A stretch of 64,000 bases of DNA from Areca catechu (lineage: Eukaryota > Streptophyta > Magnoliopsida > Arecales > Arecaceae): contig CM038044.1 of NCBI GenBank assembly GCA_021397845.1, forward strand, positions 80,919,942 through 80,983,941, read 5' to 3'. This document shows, in pieces, positions 38,467 through 51,395 of the stretch. Within the stretch, counting starts at the first letter, position 1. Each line of letters opens with the position of its first letter. The position numbers and the translations under genes were made by a program. The notes under the pieces are model-generated. The model worked only from the letters and a program-made list of their open reading frames with translations, was not told the origin of the DNA and did not search any database.

Positions 38467-41400
38467 ATGTCTTCAAACCTTTCGCTCCGATCACTTCTTG
38501 ATAGCGAGAAGTTAAAGGGTCCTAATTTCGATAGCTGGTATCAAAAATTGATGATAGTCCTAGAGCACAAGCGGATCCTTTATGTGATAACGGATCCAGC
38601 ACCCAAAATCCCTCCTGCCAATACTCGGAGTTCGGTCAGGGAAACTTATTTGATGTGGGTTTCTGATTGGACTACTATCTGAAGTATAATGTTGGCGATG
38701 ATGAACGACGAGTTCAGATGCAAATTCGAGGAGGCCCAGCCAGACCGGATCCTTCAAAAGTTGAAGGAATCTTTCGGCACGCCAGACGATATGGAGCCGT
38801 ACAAAGTATCTTGTGCCATCTACGATGCCAAAATATGGAATGGCGATTCAATCACTGATCATGTATTGTAAATGATTGAGATGATCGAACGATTGGGCAA
38901 GCTCGGATGTCCCTTGCACGAGCAACTCGATAAGGATGCGATCCTGAATTCTCTACCCTCCTCCTATCTTGACTTTCTCGATCATTATAGAATGAATAAG
39001 CTTGCAGTCAATTACCATGGTTTGAGGGGTTGCTGCAAACTTACAAGAAAGACCACCAATTGAATAAGGAGGGGTGGTGAATTTTGTGGGAGGTTTTAGA
39101 GGTCGTCATCCCTTTAAGAAAGGGAAGAAGAAAGGTAAGGGAAAGAAGGTGCAGAGTCCTCCTGGCCCAAGTCAGGCCAAGAAAGTGAAAGCTGATCAAG
39201 CTGGTGTAGAGTGCTTCTATTGTAAGAAGCAGGGATACTGGAAGAGGAACTGTCCTTTTTATAAGGCATCCTTAGACTCGAATAGGCCAAGGAAGGGAAG
39301 CAGCAGGGTGCTGGACAAGGTATTTATATGATAAAATCTTGTAATTTCTTTATTTATGACACTGCTAACTGGGTATTGGATACTGATAGTCTTATTCATG
39401 TTTGCAATTCATTGCAAGGACTATAGGTTAGCAAGAGATTCGAGGATGGGGAGAAGTTCCTGAGCATCAGAAATGGAAATCATGTTCCAATGCTGGCGGT
39501 CGGAGTTTTGAGTCTTGTTTATGAGTCTAGTACTGTCGAATTAGTCAACTGCCATTATTGTCCTAGTTTTATTATGAGCATTATCTCTGTAGGCCAATTG
39601 GCCAATTATGGTTATGAACTTTCAATAAAAGGAGATTTTTGCCAAGTTATTATGAATAACTCTATGATAATGAAAGCTAAGTTAAATAATAGCATTTATG
39701 TTTTATCACGGCCTTTTAATGTAATGTACACGTCTAGCAAATGCCCAATGATGGAAAATATCAGTGACTTGTATCTATGGCACTGTAGGCTAGGTCTTGT
39801 TAACCAGAATAGGATAAACAAGTTGTGAGGAGAAGGCCTCCTCGAGGTCAGTGATTCTGACTCACTGCCCACTTGTGAATCCTGTTTACCTGGTAAAATG
39901 ACCAAGTCACCTTTTACTGGAAAAGGTGAATGAGCTACAGAATTTTTTAGTCTCATACATACTAACGTATGCGGACCCATGACAGTTAGTAACAAAGGTG
40001 GATACAGATATTTCATTACATTTACAGATGACCTTTCCAGGTATGGTTATGTCTTCTTTATGAGACATAAATCTGAGTCGTTTGAAATGTTCAAACGATA
40101 TCGTAATGAAGTAGAGAAACAAACTGGAAGGAGTATTAAAACACTTCGATCTAATCAAGGTGGTGAATACCTATCCGGTGAGTTCATGACATATCTTAAA
40201 AAGAATGGAATTCTCTCTCAGTGGACTCCTCTAGGAACACCCTAGTTGAATGGTGTCTCCAAAAGGAGGAATCGAACCCTGTTGGACATGGTTCAATCCA
40301 TGATGGGCTTTGCAACTCTATCATTGTCCTTCTGGGGATATGTACTTGAGACAGCTTGTTACTTGCTGAATGATGTTCTGAGTAAGTCTGTTGTCTCCAC
40401 TCCATATGAGTTATGGACTGGACATAAGCCCTCAATTTCACATCTTTAGGTCTGGGGTTGTCTGGCTTATGTAAAGTGTTTAGACTCAGATAAACTTGAT
40501 CCTAGGTCTGATCGGTGCCTGTTTATTGGGTACCCTAAGGAAACAAAAGGGTATTTCTTCTACTTGGAGGATCAACAGAAAGTGTTCGTTGCTCTTAGGG
40601 CTATTTTTTTGGAAAAGGAGTTCCTTGGAGAAGGAGATGTAGTCTCTAAGATTGAACTTGGAGAAGTTCAACCAGTGGAAGAATCTGCACACTCTAAGGA
40701 TATCATAGAACCGATTGTGATTGGATCATACCTGGAACCCATGACTAGGACATCTAGTAGCGTACCTCATCAACCAAATAGATACAATGATTTCTTGGTC
40801 AGGGATGGTGATCCCATTGAGCTCGATGAGAACGATGAGGATACGATCACCTATATGGATGCACTGCAGAGATCTGACTCTGAGGCATGGCTTGGAGCCA
40901 TGCGATCCGAGATGGAGTCCATGGAGATTAATAATGTATGGACATTGGTTGATCCACCTGAAGGGATAAAATCCATCGGGTGCAAGTGGATTTTTAAAAG
41001 AAAAAGGGGCGCAGATGGGAAGGTGGAAATCTATAAAGTCCATTTAGTTGCCAAGGGGTATCGTCAGTGATATGGTATCGATTATGACAAGACATTCTCT
41101 CCTGTGGCAATGCTCATGTCCATTCAAATCATGCTTGCTTTGGCAGCACATTTTGACTATGAGATCTGGCAGATGGATGTCCGAATCGATTTCCTGAATG
41201 GGGAGCTGGATGAGGAGGAGTATATGATACAGCCTAAAGGGTTCACAACCACTGACGAGTTAAAAGTGTGCAAATTGCAAAGGTCCATTTATGGACTCAA
41301 GCAAGCATCTCGAAGTTTGAACATGCGATTTGATAGGTGTATCAAATCATATGGCTTCATTAGGAATGGAGAGGAACCCTGCATCTATAAGTGGGTTAAT

Positions 41401-42412
41401 GGTTCTTTGATTGTATTACTGGTACTGTATGTTGATGACATTCTATTAATCGGAAATGACATCGCATCATTGCAAGGAATAAAGGTATGGTTGTCATCTC
41501 AGTTCTCCATGAAAGACTTGGGTGAAGCTTCTTACATACTAGGTATGAAGATCTATAGAGATAGATCTAAGAGGCTTCTGGGATTGTCCCAGTCTACGTA
41601 CATTGATACCGTGCTGAAACGGTTCAGCATGGAGAATTCCAAGAAAGGCTATCTCCCGATAGGTTCTGGAATTACTCTTTCCAAGAAGGATTGTGCGATA
41701 ACTCCTGAGGAAAGAGAGCGCATGAGTAGAGTTACTTATGCTTCTATAATGGGCTCTATCATGTATGCTATGACATGTACTAGACCAGAGTGGCATACTC
41801 ACTACGAGTGGTGAGCAGATACCAGTCTGACCCAGGTGAGGTGCATTAGAAAGTGGTTAAGAACATCCTGAAGTATTTAAGAAATACTAAGGACCAATGG
41901 CTGATTTATAGAGAACCTAACTTGAAACTTGTGGGGTATTCTAACTTTAGTTTCCAGTCAGACAGAGATGATAGCAAGAGTGTGTCAGGGTTTGTGTTTA
42001 CCCTAAATGGAGGAGTGATATGCTGGAAGAGTTCCAAGCAGGTAGCAGTTGCAAACTCGGTATGCGAAGCAAAGTACATTGTAGCATCAGATGCAGCAAA
42101 GGAAGAGGTGTGGTTGTGGAAGTCCTTGGAGAGCTAGGGGTGGCACCTTCCTTAGATGGTCTAGTTCTACTATATTGTGACATCATAGAAGTCATTGCTC
42201 AAGCTAAGGAGCCAAAGTCTCATCACTGCACCAAGCACATTCTGCGGTGCTATCACCTCGTGCGAGAGATCGTGGAATGAGGCGACATCAATCTTATGAA
42301 GATCAATGGAAAGGAGAATCTGGCCGACCCCTTCACTAAAGCCCTCGGAATCAAAGAGTTCGACTATTGTAAAAGAAAAATGGGTATTAGATACAGTTCT
42401 GATTGGCTTTAG
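38467..42412 (+). pseudogene. gag-pol: copia-2 gag-pol, decayed
   Basis: The ORF starts MSSNLSLRSLLDSEKLKGPN and is colinear with copia-1 gag-pol to the final DWL-TAG. Breaks include stops near 38682, 38869, 39421, 39826, 40243 and 41068, and frame changes near 39025, 41800 and 42050. Zinc knuckle CFYCKKQGYWKRNC (39212) has Tyr for His. The protease reads WVLDTDS. In integrase the three catalytic acids are Asn (39964), Asn (40153) and Lys (40261), each explained by one G-to-A change. RT keeps YVDDIL (about 41431), and the RNase H region runs to the end. The protein could not support transposition; it is a relict of a family related to copia-1. Confidence 0.9.
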
Positions 42413-42415
42413 TAT

Positions 42416-42425
42416 AAGTGGGAGT
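42416..42425 (+). promoter_or_regulatory. polypurine tract, copia-2
   Basis: AAGTGGGAGT between the gag-pol stop and the 3' LTR, at the same place as in copia-1. Confidence 0.82.
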
Positions 42426-44530
42426 TGTTGGGAATTGTGTCCCAAAGCTAATCGCCTAGGCTGTAGGCAATTGTGCTCAGTATTCTAATTTATATATGAA
42501 TTAATAAAACTTTATTTTGACTGCTCATCATATTATTCATTTCCCTGTAATAAACTCTATTTATGTGATGAAGTCCTTAGGACTGCACTGACTTCGATAT
42601 AGAGAGGATATATCGAGTGGTCCTTTTAAAAGGTTCACAACCAAAGGATACATTGTACAGGATGGTAATGTATCAAGTGTAGGTTGTTGTGGTTTATATC
42701 GTTTGGTTGTCCTCTTGACCAAAGCAGTGTGGTGACACTGATGTGATCTGCAAGTGGGATGTGTGACATCTTATTGAACGTGACTCCATGGAGCTCCTTT
42801 CTGCCAAATGATTGCTCGCGATTGGATATGGGTATATGTGTCCCTCTGACCTGGGGTCACCATGGTAGCTTGCAAGCAACTCTCTGTGCTTTGGTGCCAG
42901 ACTACCCGGATTTCTAATCCGGTGATGGAAGGTTTCTGGGTACACGCAAGTACTTGTAGAGCAGTGGTGGACCAAAATGGAATTGACCTATCCAAATTGT
43001 TTGGATTTAATGTCTTGTAGTGTCTCAATTTAGCAAATCCTCAGCCGGGGTAGTCCTAGTGAGGAGTCACTGGACTTGCAAGGTTGAGACATGTTATGGA
43101 TTGACTCAGTTAGGGTTGGCAGTCTAACCCTAGGTCATCTTGAGCATTGGAGGTTAAAGGAATGAATTATACGATAACTATATGCTAGAGGTTTGATAGA
43201 TTGCTCTCGCATCTTCAGCCTATCCGGATGCCGGGACCCATTGCTAGATGGTATCTTGTGCTGGTACTGGAAGTGTTCTAGTGCTACCGTTTAGGTTCAA
43301 ACTTATGAGGTCACATACCATAGAGGATTTCTTCCAGATTCGGGAGCCGATCAACGATTGGAAATTATTTCGGTATTAAGGACAAACAGTCTAATTGAGC
43401 ACACATTGGGTTTTTTTCTGGTCCAGCTGGTCTAATTTGGTTCGACCATGATTGGTTTGGGTCAACAGGAACTATTCCTGGTAGCCAGGACTGGACCCAG
43501 TTTTCTTACTTATCGGGTTTGGTCGGACCGGGATTTTTATTGAACCATTTTTTTGGCTTTGTTGAACCGATTTTATTATGTGGTTTATTTACACAATTTT
43601 TCTCCCAGCATTTCAAAGAAAATAAAACACTGATTTGAAGACTTGATGGCTTCCCCTGCTCACTGTTTTACCATTTAAATGGGTTTCACGGTGATTTAGC
43701 CTCTTTTGTTCTCTTCCAGCAGCGGTTCCCAGTTGTTTTAATCCGATCAAAAGCCTATTCAAAAGAGTTTGGATTTTATCTAACACCTCTCACGTTGATT
43801 TCCCTATTTTCATGGTGGTTTTTATCTCGGTCCCTATTTTCACAGTCTTCTTCCCCACACGTCTTCGTTTTCTCACGGTCCATGCCTTCACTAGTTTTCT
43901 CAGCCTCCTTGTTTTTCTTGATTGAAGGCCATGTGTTTGGTGGGGATGAGATAAAATAGGGGATGAGATGGAATAGGGGATGAGATAGAGAGAGGAGCAG
44001 AGAGCATTATTAGCGATCTGTGAGAGTTTTTCTTTTGTGTGTGCTTTTGGTGGAGTTTGTGCGGTCTTAGAGAAGACCGTGCGTGAAGATCCATTTGATA
44101 TTCCCTGGTCCATATTTTCGTGACCTGTTCATTGATTCCTAGAGGACTAGCATCCTTTTGGGAGTTGGATCAGCGAGAGCCCATGCGTGGATACTCTAGA
44201 GGGTGGACATTTTGACACCTTGAGAGATTGGACCGATCTTCTCTTCTTCTTGCTATTTCCAGATTTGATTTGCTGTTAAAGGAAGCTCTATAAGGTATAT
44301 TATTTACTTTTTGTTATCATGCATGTTTAGATCTAGATTTTATCATGTTGTTTATAATTATTGCATTTGCCTATACATGCCTGTGTATTAATTACATGCA
44401 TCATGTTTATGTTAGATCATGTGCATGAGTAGGTTTTTCCGTATGCATGCTTAAAAATTTTAATTTTGCAATACCTACTCTCTAGTGTAACATGCCTAGT
44501 GTAGGCATCCGATGCACTGGTTTTCCTTCA
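42426..44530 (+). repeat. 3' LTR of copia-2
   Basis: 2105 bp, TGTTGGGAATTG...GGTTTTCCTTCA, uninterrupted. It is the reference for the split 5' copy. TSD TCTCC follows. A CATCCCC/GGGGATGAGAT-type stretch is locally duplicated at about 43942-43990 (GGGGATGAGAT three times). Confidence 0.94.
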
Positions 44531-44535
44531 TCTCC

Positions 44536-45990
44536 TCTACTATGCATTAGATCCTAGTGAATTCAACAGGATTTCCACATGCACCTCAGCCAAAGAAATA
44601 TGGGACACACTTGAGGTTACTCATGAGGGTACCGATCAAGTAAAAAATATAAAGATCAATATGCTTGTACATACTTATGAAATAATTTGAATGGAATCAA
44701 ATGAATCCATAACTGAGATGTACACTAGATTCACAAATATTGTCAATGGCATGAGAAGCCTTGGTAAACTATATCTAATGCTGATCTTGTGAATAAAATT
44801 CTCAGATTTCTACCAACATCTTGAGATCCTAAAGCAACCACCATTCAAGAAGCTGAAGATGTTGAGAAACTTTCAATGAAGCAACTGGTAGGTTCACTCA
44901 TGACTTATTAGTTGAACTTGAAGCAAAAAGCAATGGATATGAACAAGAAAAAGAAGACTATAGCCTTTAAGTCCATAACACAAGAAGAATCTTCAAATGA
45001 GGAATCGGAAGAAGAAGAGAATGAGGATGAAGAAGCACTCATGGCAAGAAAGTTTAGAAGATTCATGAAGAAAAAGAAATTTCCCTATAGAAAGAAGGCA
45101 CAACCAAGCAAGGAAAAGGGAAAAGAAAAGGAAAAAAAAAAGGAGAAGAAGAAGAAGAAGGAACTACCAATATGCTTCGAGTGCAAGAAGCCGGGACATT
45201 ACAAGTATGACTACCCTCTCCTAAAGCAATCCAAGAGGAAATTTAGAAAGAAAGCAATGATGGCAACTTAGAGTGATAGTGAGGACTCCAGTTCAGATGA
45301 CGAACAAACTGAAGTCACCAATCTTTGCCTCATGACACAACAAGAAGAAGAGGTACGTTCTAAATTTGAAGTGATTATACTTTTGATGAACTTAAAAATA
45401 TTTTTGATGAGCTCATGCATGATTACAAATTAATTATGATTGAAAATAAAAAATTAAAAAAGTATGCAAACTCTTTCTCTCATGAAAACAATAATCTTAT
45501 GAATGAAGTTAGTGTTTTAAAGAACAAGATTGATATTCTAGAAAACAAAGAAACGCTTTATCTAGGAAAAATGATGTTTTGAAAAGACCCAAGGGTACTA
45601 TTTCAAATAATGAGCTTTTAAACAAAAATAAGGATCTTAAGTGGAGAATAAGAAATATAAAGATGATCTTGACAAGGTAAAACCTTTGTAGAAAAGTTTA
45701 CTTGTAGTTCTAAAAAATTGAATCTTTTGTTAAACAATCAAAGAGCTATTTTCAACAAGGCTGGCTTAGGTTATAGACCTCAAAAATAGCAAAAATATTT
45801 TAAAAACTTTTTTGTACCTGCATCATCAAGCATCACATGCTTTTCATGTAAAAAATTTGGTCATAAAGCATACCAATGTAATCATAAGAAAATAAATAGT
45901 TCAAAGAAGGTTTGGGTTCCAAAAGGAACCACTCATGCTACTAACCCTAAAGGACCCCAAATGACTTGAGTAGCTAAAATCAAAACTTAA
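44536..45990 (+). pseudogene. gag: copia-C gag, 3' part
   Basis: It resumes the gag cut at 14913 (ALDPSEFNRIS..KEIWDTLEVTHEG). Many stops and shifts are present. The first zinc knuckle CFECKKPGHYKYDY (45175-45216) has lost its last Cys; the second, CFSCKKFGHKAYQC (about 45838-45879), is intact. The stretch between is acidic, then Lys/Asn/Leu rich, a likely coiled coil, as in copia-A. It ends at TAA (45988), at the same place as the TGA that ends copia-A gag. Confidence 0.83.
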
Positions 45991-46002
45991 TTTGTTTTGT
46001 AG

Positions 46003-49000
46003 GTGTGTCTTGCAATCAAAGAAAAGAAAAAATTATGGTATCTCGATGGTGGTTTCCCAAGACACATGACAGGAGATTTGAAGCAATTAACCTCTTTTGA
46101 GGCACTTAATGGAGGGAGTGTAACTTTCGAAGATAATAGCAAAGAAAAAATAATTGGTAATGGTAAAGTTTACATCTCTACCTCTACTTGTATAGATAAT
46201 GTTTTATTAGTTGAAGGTTTGAAATATAATTTACTTAGCATTAGTTAGTTTTACGATAAAGGTTTTTAAGTTGTTTTCGAATCATCTCTTTGCATGGTAG
46301 CTAGTCCTATTGATAATGGAGTGAAATTTATTGAAAATAGGCATGGAAACATCTATCTTGTCGATCTTGATAATTTATTTCTACATGATGGTGAATGCCT
46401 AGTTGCAATGAATTCCACATCAAATAAAACTAGCTGGCTTTGACATCATAGATTAGGTCATGCAACTAGGCATCTTCTTTCAAAATTATACAAAAAAGAT
46501 TTAGTAAGAGATTTACCAAAAATCAATTTTGAAAAAGATAAAATATGTGGAGCATGTCAATTTGGAAAACAATATAAAACATCTTTCAAACCAAAAGGCT
46601 ATGTTTCAATTTCTAGGCCATTAGAACTAGTTCATATAGATCTCTTTGGACTAACTAGGACAACTAGCCTAGGAGGCAAGAGATATAGATTAGTTATAGT
46701 AGATTATTTTTCTAGATTTACATAGATTTTATTTTTATCTCATAAAGATAAATCATTTTCAGCTTGTATGAAATTTTATTGAAAAGTCTCAATTAAAAAA
46801 GGTACTTCGGTAATTTCTATTCGAAGTGATCATGGCATAGAATTTGAAAACCAAGATTTTGAAAACTTTTGTAATGAAAAAGGAATTGATCACAATTTTT
46901 CTGTACCTAGGACACCTCAACAAAATGGGATGGTAGAAAAAAAGAATAAAACTTTAAAAGAAATGGCACGTACAATACATTCTAAAAATGATTTACTAAG
47001 ATGTTTTTGGATTGAAGTAGTTAATATTGCTTGTTACATTTTAAACCATATTTTAATTTGACCTATTTTAAAGAAAAAATCTTACGAACTTTGGAAAGAA
47101 AGAAAACCCACTTTGAAGTATTTTATGTTTTTTGTTGTCATTGTTTTATCCTAAATAATGGCAAAGATAATTTAGGTAAATTTGATGCCAAGTCTAATGA
47201 AGGTATCTTCTTAGGATACTTTACATCTAGTAAGGCATATAGAGTATTTAATAAAAGAATTTTAATTGTAGAAGAATCAATACATGTTGTATTTGAAGAA
47301 TCTACTAACAAATCTTCGAGAAAAGAGAATATTTCTAATGAGTGTGCAGATGCTGAAGGATTAAAGAAGCTGATATTAAATGATCCACCTTCCAAAGAAG
47401 ATGAAGAAGATTAAAGCAAGAAGGATGCAGAAGAAGCTTCAAAATCTACTCTTACTCATAAAGATCTACCAAAAGAATGGAGCTATGCTCATGGACATCC
47501 TAAGAAATTGATCTTAGGTGATCCATCAAGAGGGATAAGAACTAAAGCTTCAATTAGAAATGAATATGATTATATAGCTTTTGTTTTTCAAATTGAACCA
47601 AAATGTATTGAAGAAGCTGAAAAAGATCATAATTAAATAATTGCTATGCAAGAAGAACTAAATCAATTTGAAAGAAATAATATTTGGACACTAATAGAAA
47701 GACTATCTAATATTTCAATAATTGGTACAAAATGGGTGTTTAGGAATAAACTAGATTAAAATGGTATAGTTACTAGAAATAAAGCTAGGTTGGTAGAAAA
47801 AGAATATAATTAAAAAGAAGATATTGATTTTGATGAAACTTTTATACTAGCTACGAGATTAGAAGCAATAAGATTATTACTTGCTTTTGCATATTTTATG
47901 AATTTCAAGCTCTTTCAAATGGATGTTAAAAGTATATTTTTAAATGGTTATATTGCTGAAGAAATTTTTGTAGAACAACCACCTGGATTTGAAAATTATG
48001 CACGTCCTGATCATGTTTTCAAACTCTACAAAGCACTTTATGGTTTAAAACAAGCACCCCGTGCATGATATGAAAGACTCAGTAAATTTTTAATTGAAAA
48101 TGATTTTTCTAGAGGCCATGTTGATACTACATTATTTTTAAAAAGGGGAAATAATGATCTTTTAGTAGTATAAATTTATGTGGATGATATCATTTTTGGT
48201 GCTACTAATGAAACTCTTTGTCAAGAGTTTGCTAAGCTTATGCAGGGAGAGTTTGAGATGAGTATGATGGGTCAACTCAACTTTTTCCTCGAACTTTAAA
48301 TTAAGCAAACTAAAGAGGGGATCTTCATCAAGCAAGCTAAGTATACAAGAAAAATCTTAAAGAAGTTTGGGATGGAGACAACCAAGCAAATAGGTACACC
48401 TATGAGCTCTTCTTGTAAACTTGATAAAGATGAATGTGGAAAAAGTATTGATAAAAAATTATATAGGAGTATCATTGGTTCTTTACTATATTTGACTGCA
48501 AGTAGACCAGATATTATGTTTAGTGTATGCCTGTGTGCTAGACATCAGTCTGATCCTAAAGAATCTCATTTATTAGATGTTAAGTGCATTCTTAGATATC
48601 TATCTGGTTCTATTTATATTGGTTTGTGATATTCTAGAGATTCTTCAATTGAATTAATTGGATATTCTGATGCTGACTTTGGTAAATACAAATTAGATAG
48701 AAAAAGTACTAATGGAACTCGCCAATTTCTTAGAATTAACTTAATCTCATGGTTTAGCAAGAAACAAACTTCGGTTGCACTATCTATAGCTGAGGCTGAA
48801 TATATTACAATTGGAAGTTGTTGTGCTCAAATCTTATGGATTAAGCAATAACTTGAAGATTTTGGAATCAAATTAATTAAGACACCCATAAAATGTGATA
48901 ATATAAGTGCAATAAATTTAACTAAAAATCCTGTTCAACACTCTAGTTGTAAATCATTGAAATTAGGCACCATTTTATTAAAGATCATGTTGAAAATAAT

Positions 49001-49128
49001 GAATTATACTTGAGTTTGTAAGTACTGAGATGCAATTGGCCAATATGTTGACCAAACCACTTCAAGAAGATAGGTTCTGTATGATTAGAAGGGAATTAGG
49101 AGTCATCATCCTTTTAACTGAACTTTGA
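46003..49128 (+). pseudogene. pol: copia-C pol: PR-IN-RT-RH
   Basis: It starts CLAIKEKKKLWYLDGG in line with copia-A pol. The protease motif is DGG instead of DSG. Integrase has HHRLGHA, CGACQFGK, HIDLFG, RSDHGIEFE and NGMVEKKN, so the catalytic residues are recognisable; stops occur, for example at 46246 and 46441. RT spans about 47640-48340 with YVDDIIFGATN (48178), and RNase H runs about 48640-49090. More than a dozen in-frame stops and several shifts make it non-functional. The RT motif FGATN is a hallmark I associate with Sirevirus-type copia elements. Confidence 0.88.
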
Positions 49129-49548
49129 TCTCCTTTTAAGTTTTTCTAAGCAAATACTCTTCTAAATAATATCAAATTATTTATAATTCCTTGAATTGTT
49201 TTACCATGATTTTCTGCATTTTTTCTCTATATTTTTTGTCGGACTTTTGTCGAACTGTCGACACTTGATCTAAGGTCATGAGCCGACACTTGACTGATGG
49301 GATTCGAGAAGAAATAGGGCATTCTGAGCGATTTCTTGCCACTTTCTTCAAAATTTCATCAGTCGACTCATCCCTAAGGTATTCCTCACTATCAATTTCC
49401 CTCCAAACCCTATTCCATTGCCTTAATTTCTAGTTTAAAGACATTTTTCCCTCGATTTCATTATTCATCCTCTGATTCTCATAGTTTTACCATCATGAAA
49501 ACCCTTGATCTCCTCCCATATTTGCCCTTTGTTTTGTTTCCTTAGGAA
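49129..49548 (+). other. spacer between pol and the third ORF
   Basis: AT-rich noncoding sequence containing a few GTCGAC-type motifs (about 49256 and 49363) like those of the LTRs of this lineage. Confidence 0.6.
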
Positions 49549-51395
49549 TGGGGCCTAGAAAACAAGTTGTCCAGAGACCTCGAACATCTGAGCTAGAATA
49601 GAGGATCAAACAAAATCTAGACATGAGGATTCAGAACTAGTAGAGCCCCAGGTTCAACCAGATGTCCCTATCAGACCATCAGCAACGAATAGGATGAGTT
49701 TCAAGGCTGTTGTTGGTGGGAGGCGAGTTGACTTTGATTTCTAAGACTAGCACCACTTTTGGATTGGTCAGTGGTTAAGAAATGCTGGCCTAGATGAGTT
49801 CTACACTTTTTTTGAGAGGTTGTACCCTAGCTTAGTCAGAGAGTTTTATGGATCATTGCCAGAGGTGCTGATGGATGGGTAGCTGAGGTCCGCGGAGAGA
49901 GATCCCTTTGACTGCTAAGATCCAGAGTAGACACTGGCAGATTCCTTTGGTTGGGTTAGTAGCAGATGCATTATCGGACAGATCCAGAGGACAGATGCAT
50001 ATTTGAGACTAATGATATCTTAGAGGGAGCATCAGTTGTCGCTTCCAAACTTTTCCAGAGATGAGGCTACTACATCATATCATCACCCGGATCCTTCTGC
50101 CAAAGATCGGACGATTCAATTTTATTACTGAGCGAGAGTTACTGGTCATGGTTCTTTTGATACAGCATTTTCTAGTCTGTCTTCCGGCACTCATGGTTCA
50201 TCGGATGATGGAGGCAATGACCAGTCGGAGGCTTTACCTATCCTATGGTATGGGATTGACATTATTGTTCAGGGCATATGAAGTGACTGTAAACGGAGAG
50301 GATTATAGACAGTTGTTGCACACAGACATCTACAACATGAGGTCTTTCCATAGGATGGGCTATTAATTGGTCAGAGATCAATGGAGATGATGCATATCAA
50401 GTCAGATCACCGATGTAGATGATGAGGCTATAGTGGAGAAGCGCATTTTTAGACATGAGGCATGGCCTTATGAGGTACATAGAGTGATTCTGGAAGCACA
50501 ACCCGAGCCTTCTACATAACCTGAGCCCGCAGCTCAGCCTGAGCCAGCTGCTCCACCACACTCAAAGATGCCAGCCACTGGAGATTCTATAGAGGACAAG
50601 ATTGCCTGTTTGGGGTTAGATACCATGATCATCAGACAGCGAGTTGATCAGATACATCTAGAGATGAGAGAGAGCTACCAGGGCTTGAGAGATGGTATAT
50701 ATGCTATTTTAGCTATATTGGAGAGACCTTCATCGAGAAGACCACCTCCCTCTACTCACTCAGATTCACCTCCAGCACCAGCAGCACCCCTAGCACCAGA
50801 TACTGCAGATGTTTAGGTTGACTCCTCCATAAAGTTTGATGTCAGAGATTTTATGATGGAGCCAGAGCCGGATGTAGCTGTTGAAGAGTCTAAGACCCTC
50901 ATTCCTGATCCTTCCCAATCATCATTCCAAACTCCTATCTTACCTAGCTCATCCACTTTTCCTAATCCATTTGTTACTTCCTTTCCTGCTCCCACTCCTA
51001 TTGTTCATTCTTCTGATGCACATGTGAGTCATTCACCTACTCTTCACACATCATCTTTGATTCGGGAACTAGGTTTCTATACACCTGGTTTCCATATTCT
51101 TTCACCAGGACCATCATTTGATGACACACCCCCCATTTTTGATACAGTTACTGCTCCCACCACTCATTATGCTCCTACATGTGATATTCCTTCTTCCTCC
51201 TTAGCACAAGCAAGAGAAAGGATATATACCAGACGTGGCAAAGGTAGAGGCAGAGCATGTGGCAAGACACCTAGACCTTCACGGACCAGACTTTCTGATC
51301 TCCGGTAGATATGACCGTGACCTCGACCTTCTAGAGATACAAGGCCTATTGTATTAGACATTCCATCTTCCTTTGATGAGGAGACTACTCCTTAG
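49549..51395 (+). pseudogene. third ORF after pol: plant transposon protein-like
   Basis: Sense-strand coding remnant in the position where some Sireviruses carry an env-like gene. A start MGPRKQVVQRPR is followed by frame breaks. At about 49795-49870 the translation FYTFFERLYPSLVREFYGSLPE, and at 50061-50366 the open stretch LLHHIITRILLPKIGRF...YGMGLTLLFRAYEV, look like the 'putative plant transposon protein' domain (Pfam Transposase_32 type), recognised from memory. A Pro/Ser/Thr-rich tail (50568-51308) with a basic RGKGRGRACGK segment follows. I see no signal peptide or convincing membrane span, so an envelope function is not supported. Stops at several points show it is decayed. Confidence 0.72.

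Larger units (their letters stand above)
14914..44530 (+). mobile_element. copia-2: Ty1/copia element with two nested insertions
   Basis: The 5' LTR (14914-16189 plus 26147-26960), PBS (26962), leader, decayed gag-pol (38467-42412), PPT and 3' LTR (42426-44530) are in order on the plus strand. TSD TCTCC is present at 14909-14913 and 44531-44535. It is interrupted in the 5' LTR by copia-1 and in the leader by the gypsy composite. The protein resembles that of copia-1 throughout, so the two are related families with unrelated LTR sequences. Visible LTR differences are far more numerous than between the copia-1 LTRs. Confidence 0.92.

Noticed and set aside
40196..40441. Antisense ORFs inside the copia and gypsy pol regions (for example also 22140-22433, 40726-41043, 41539-41802)
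   Set aside because: Opposite-frame shadows of RT, integrase or RNase H coding sequence.
49549..51395. Envelope gene in copia-C
   Set aside because: No signal peptide or membrane span seen; the recognisable segments fit a plant transposon protein-type domain instead.
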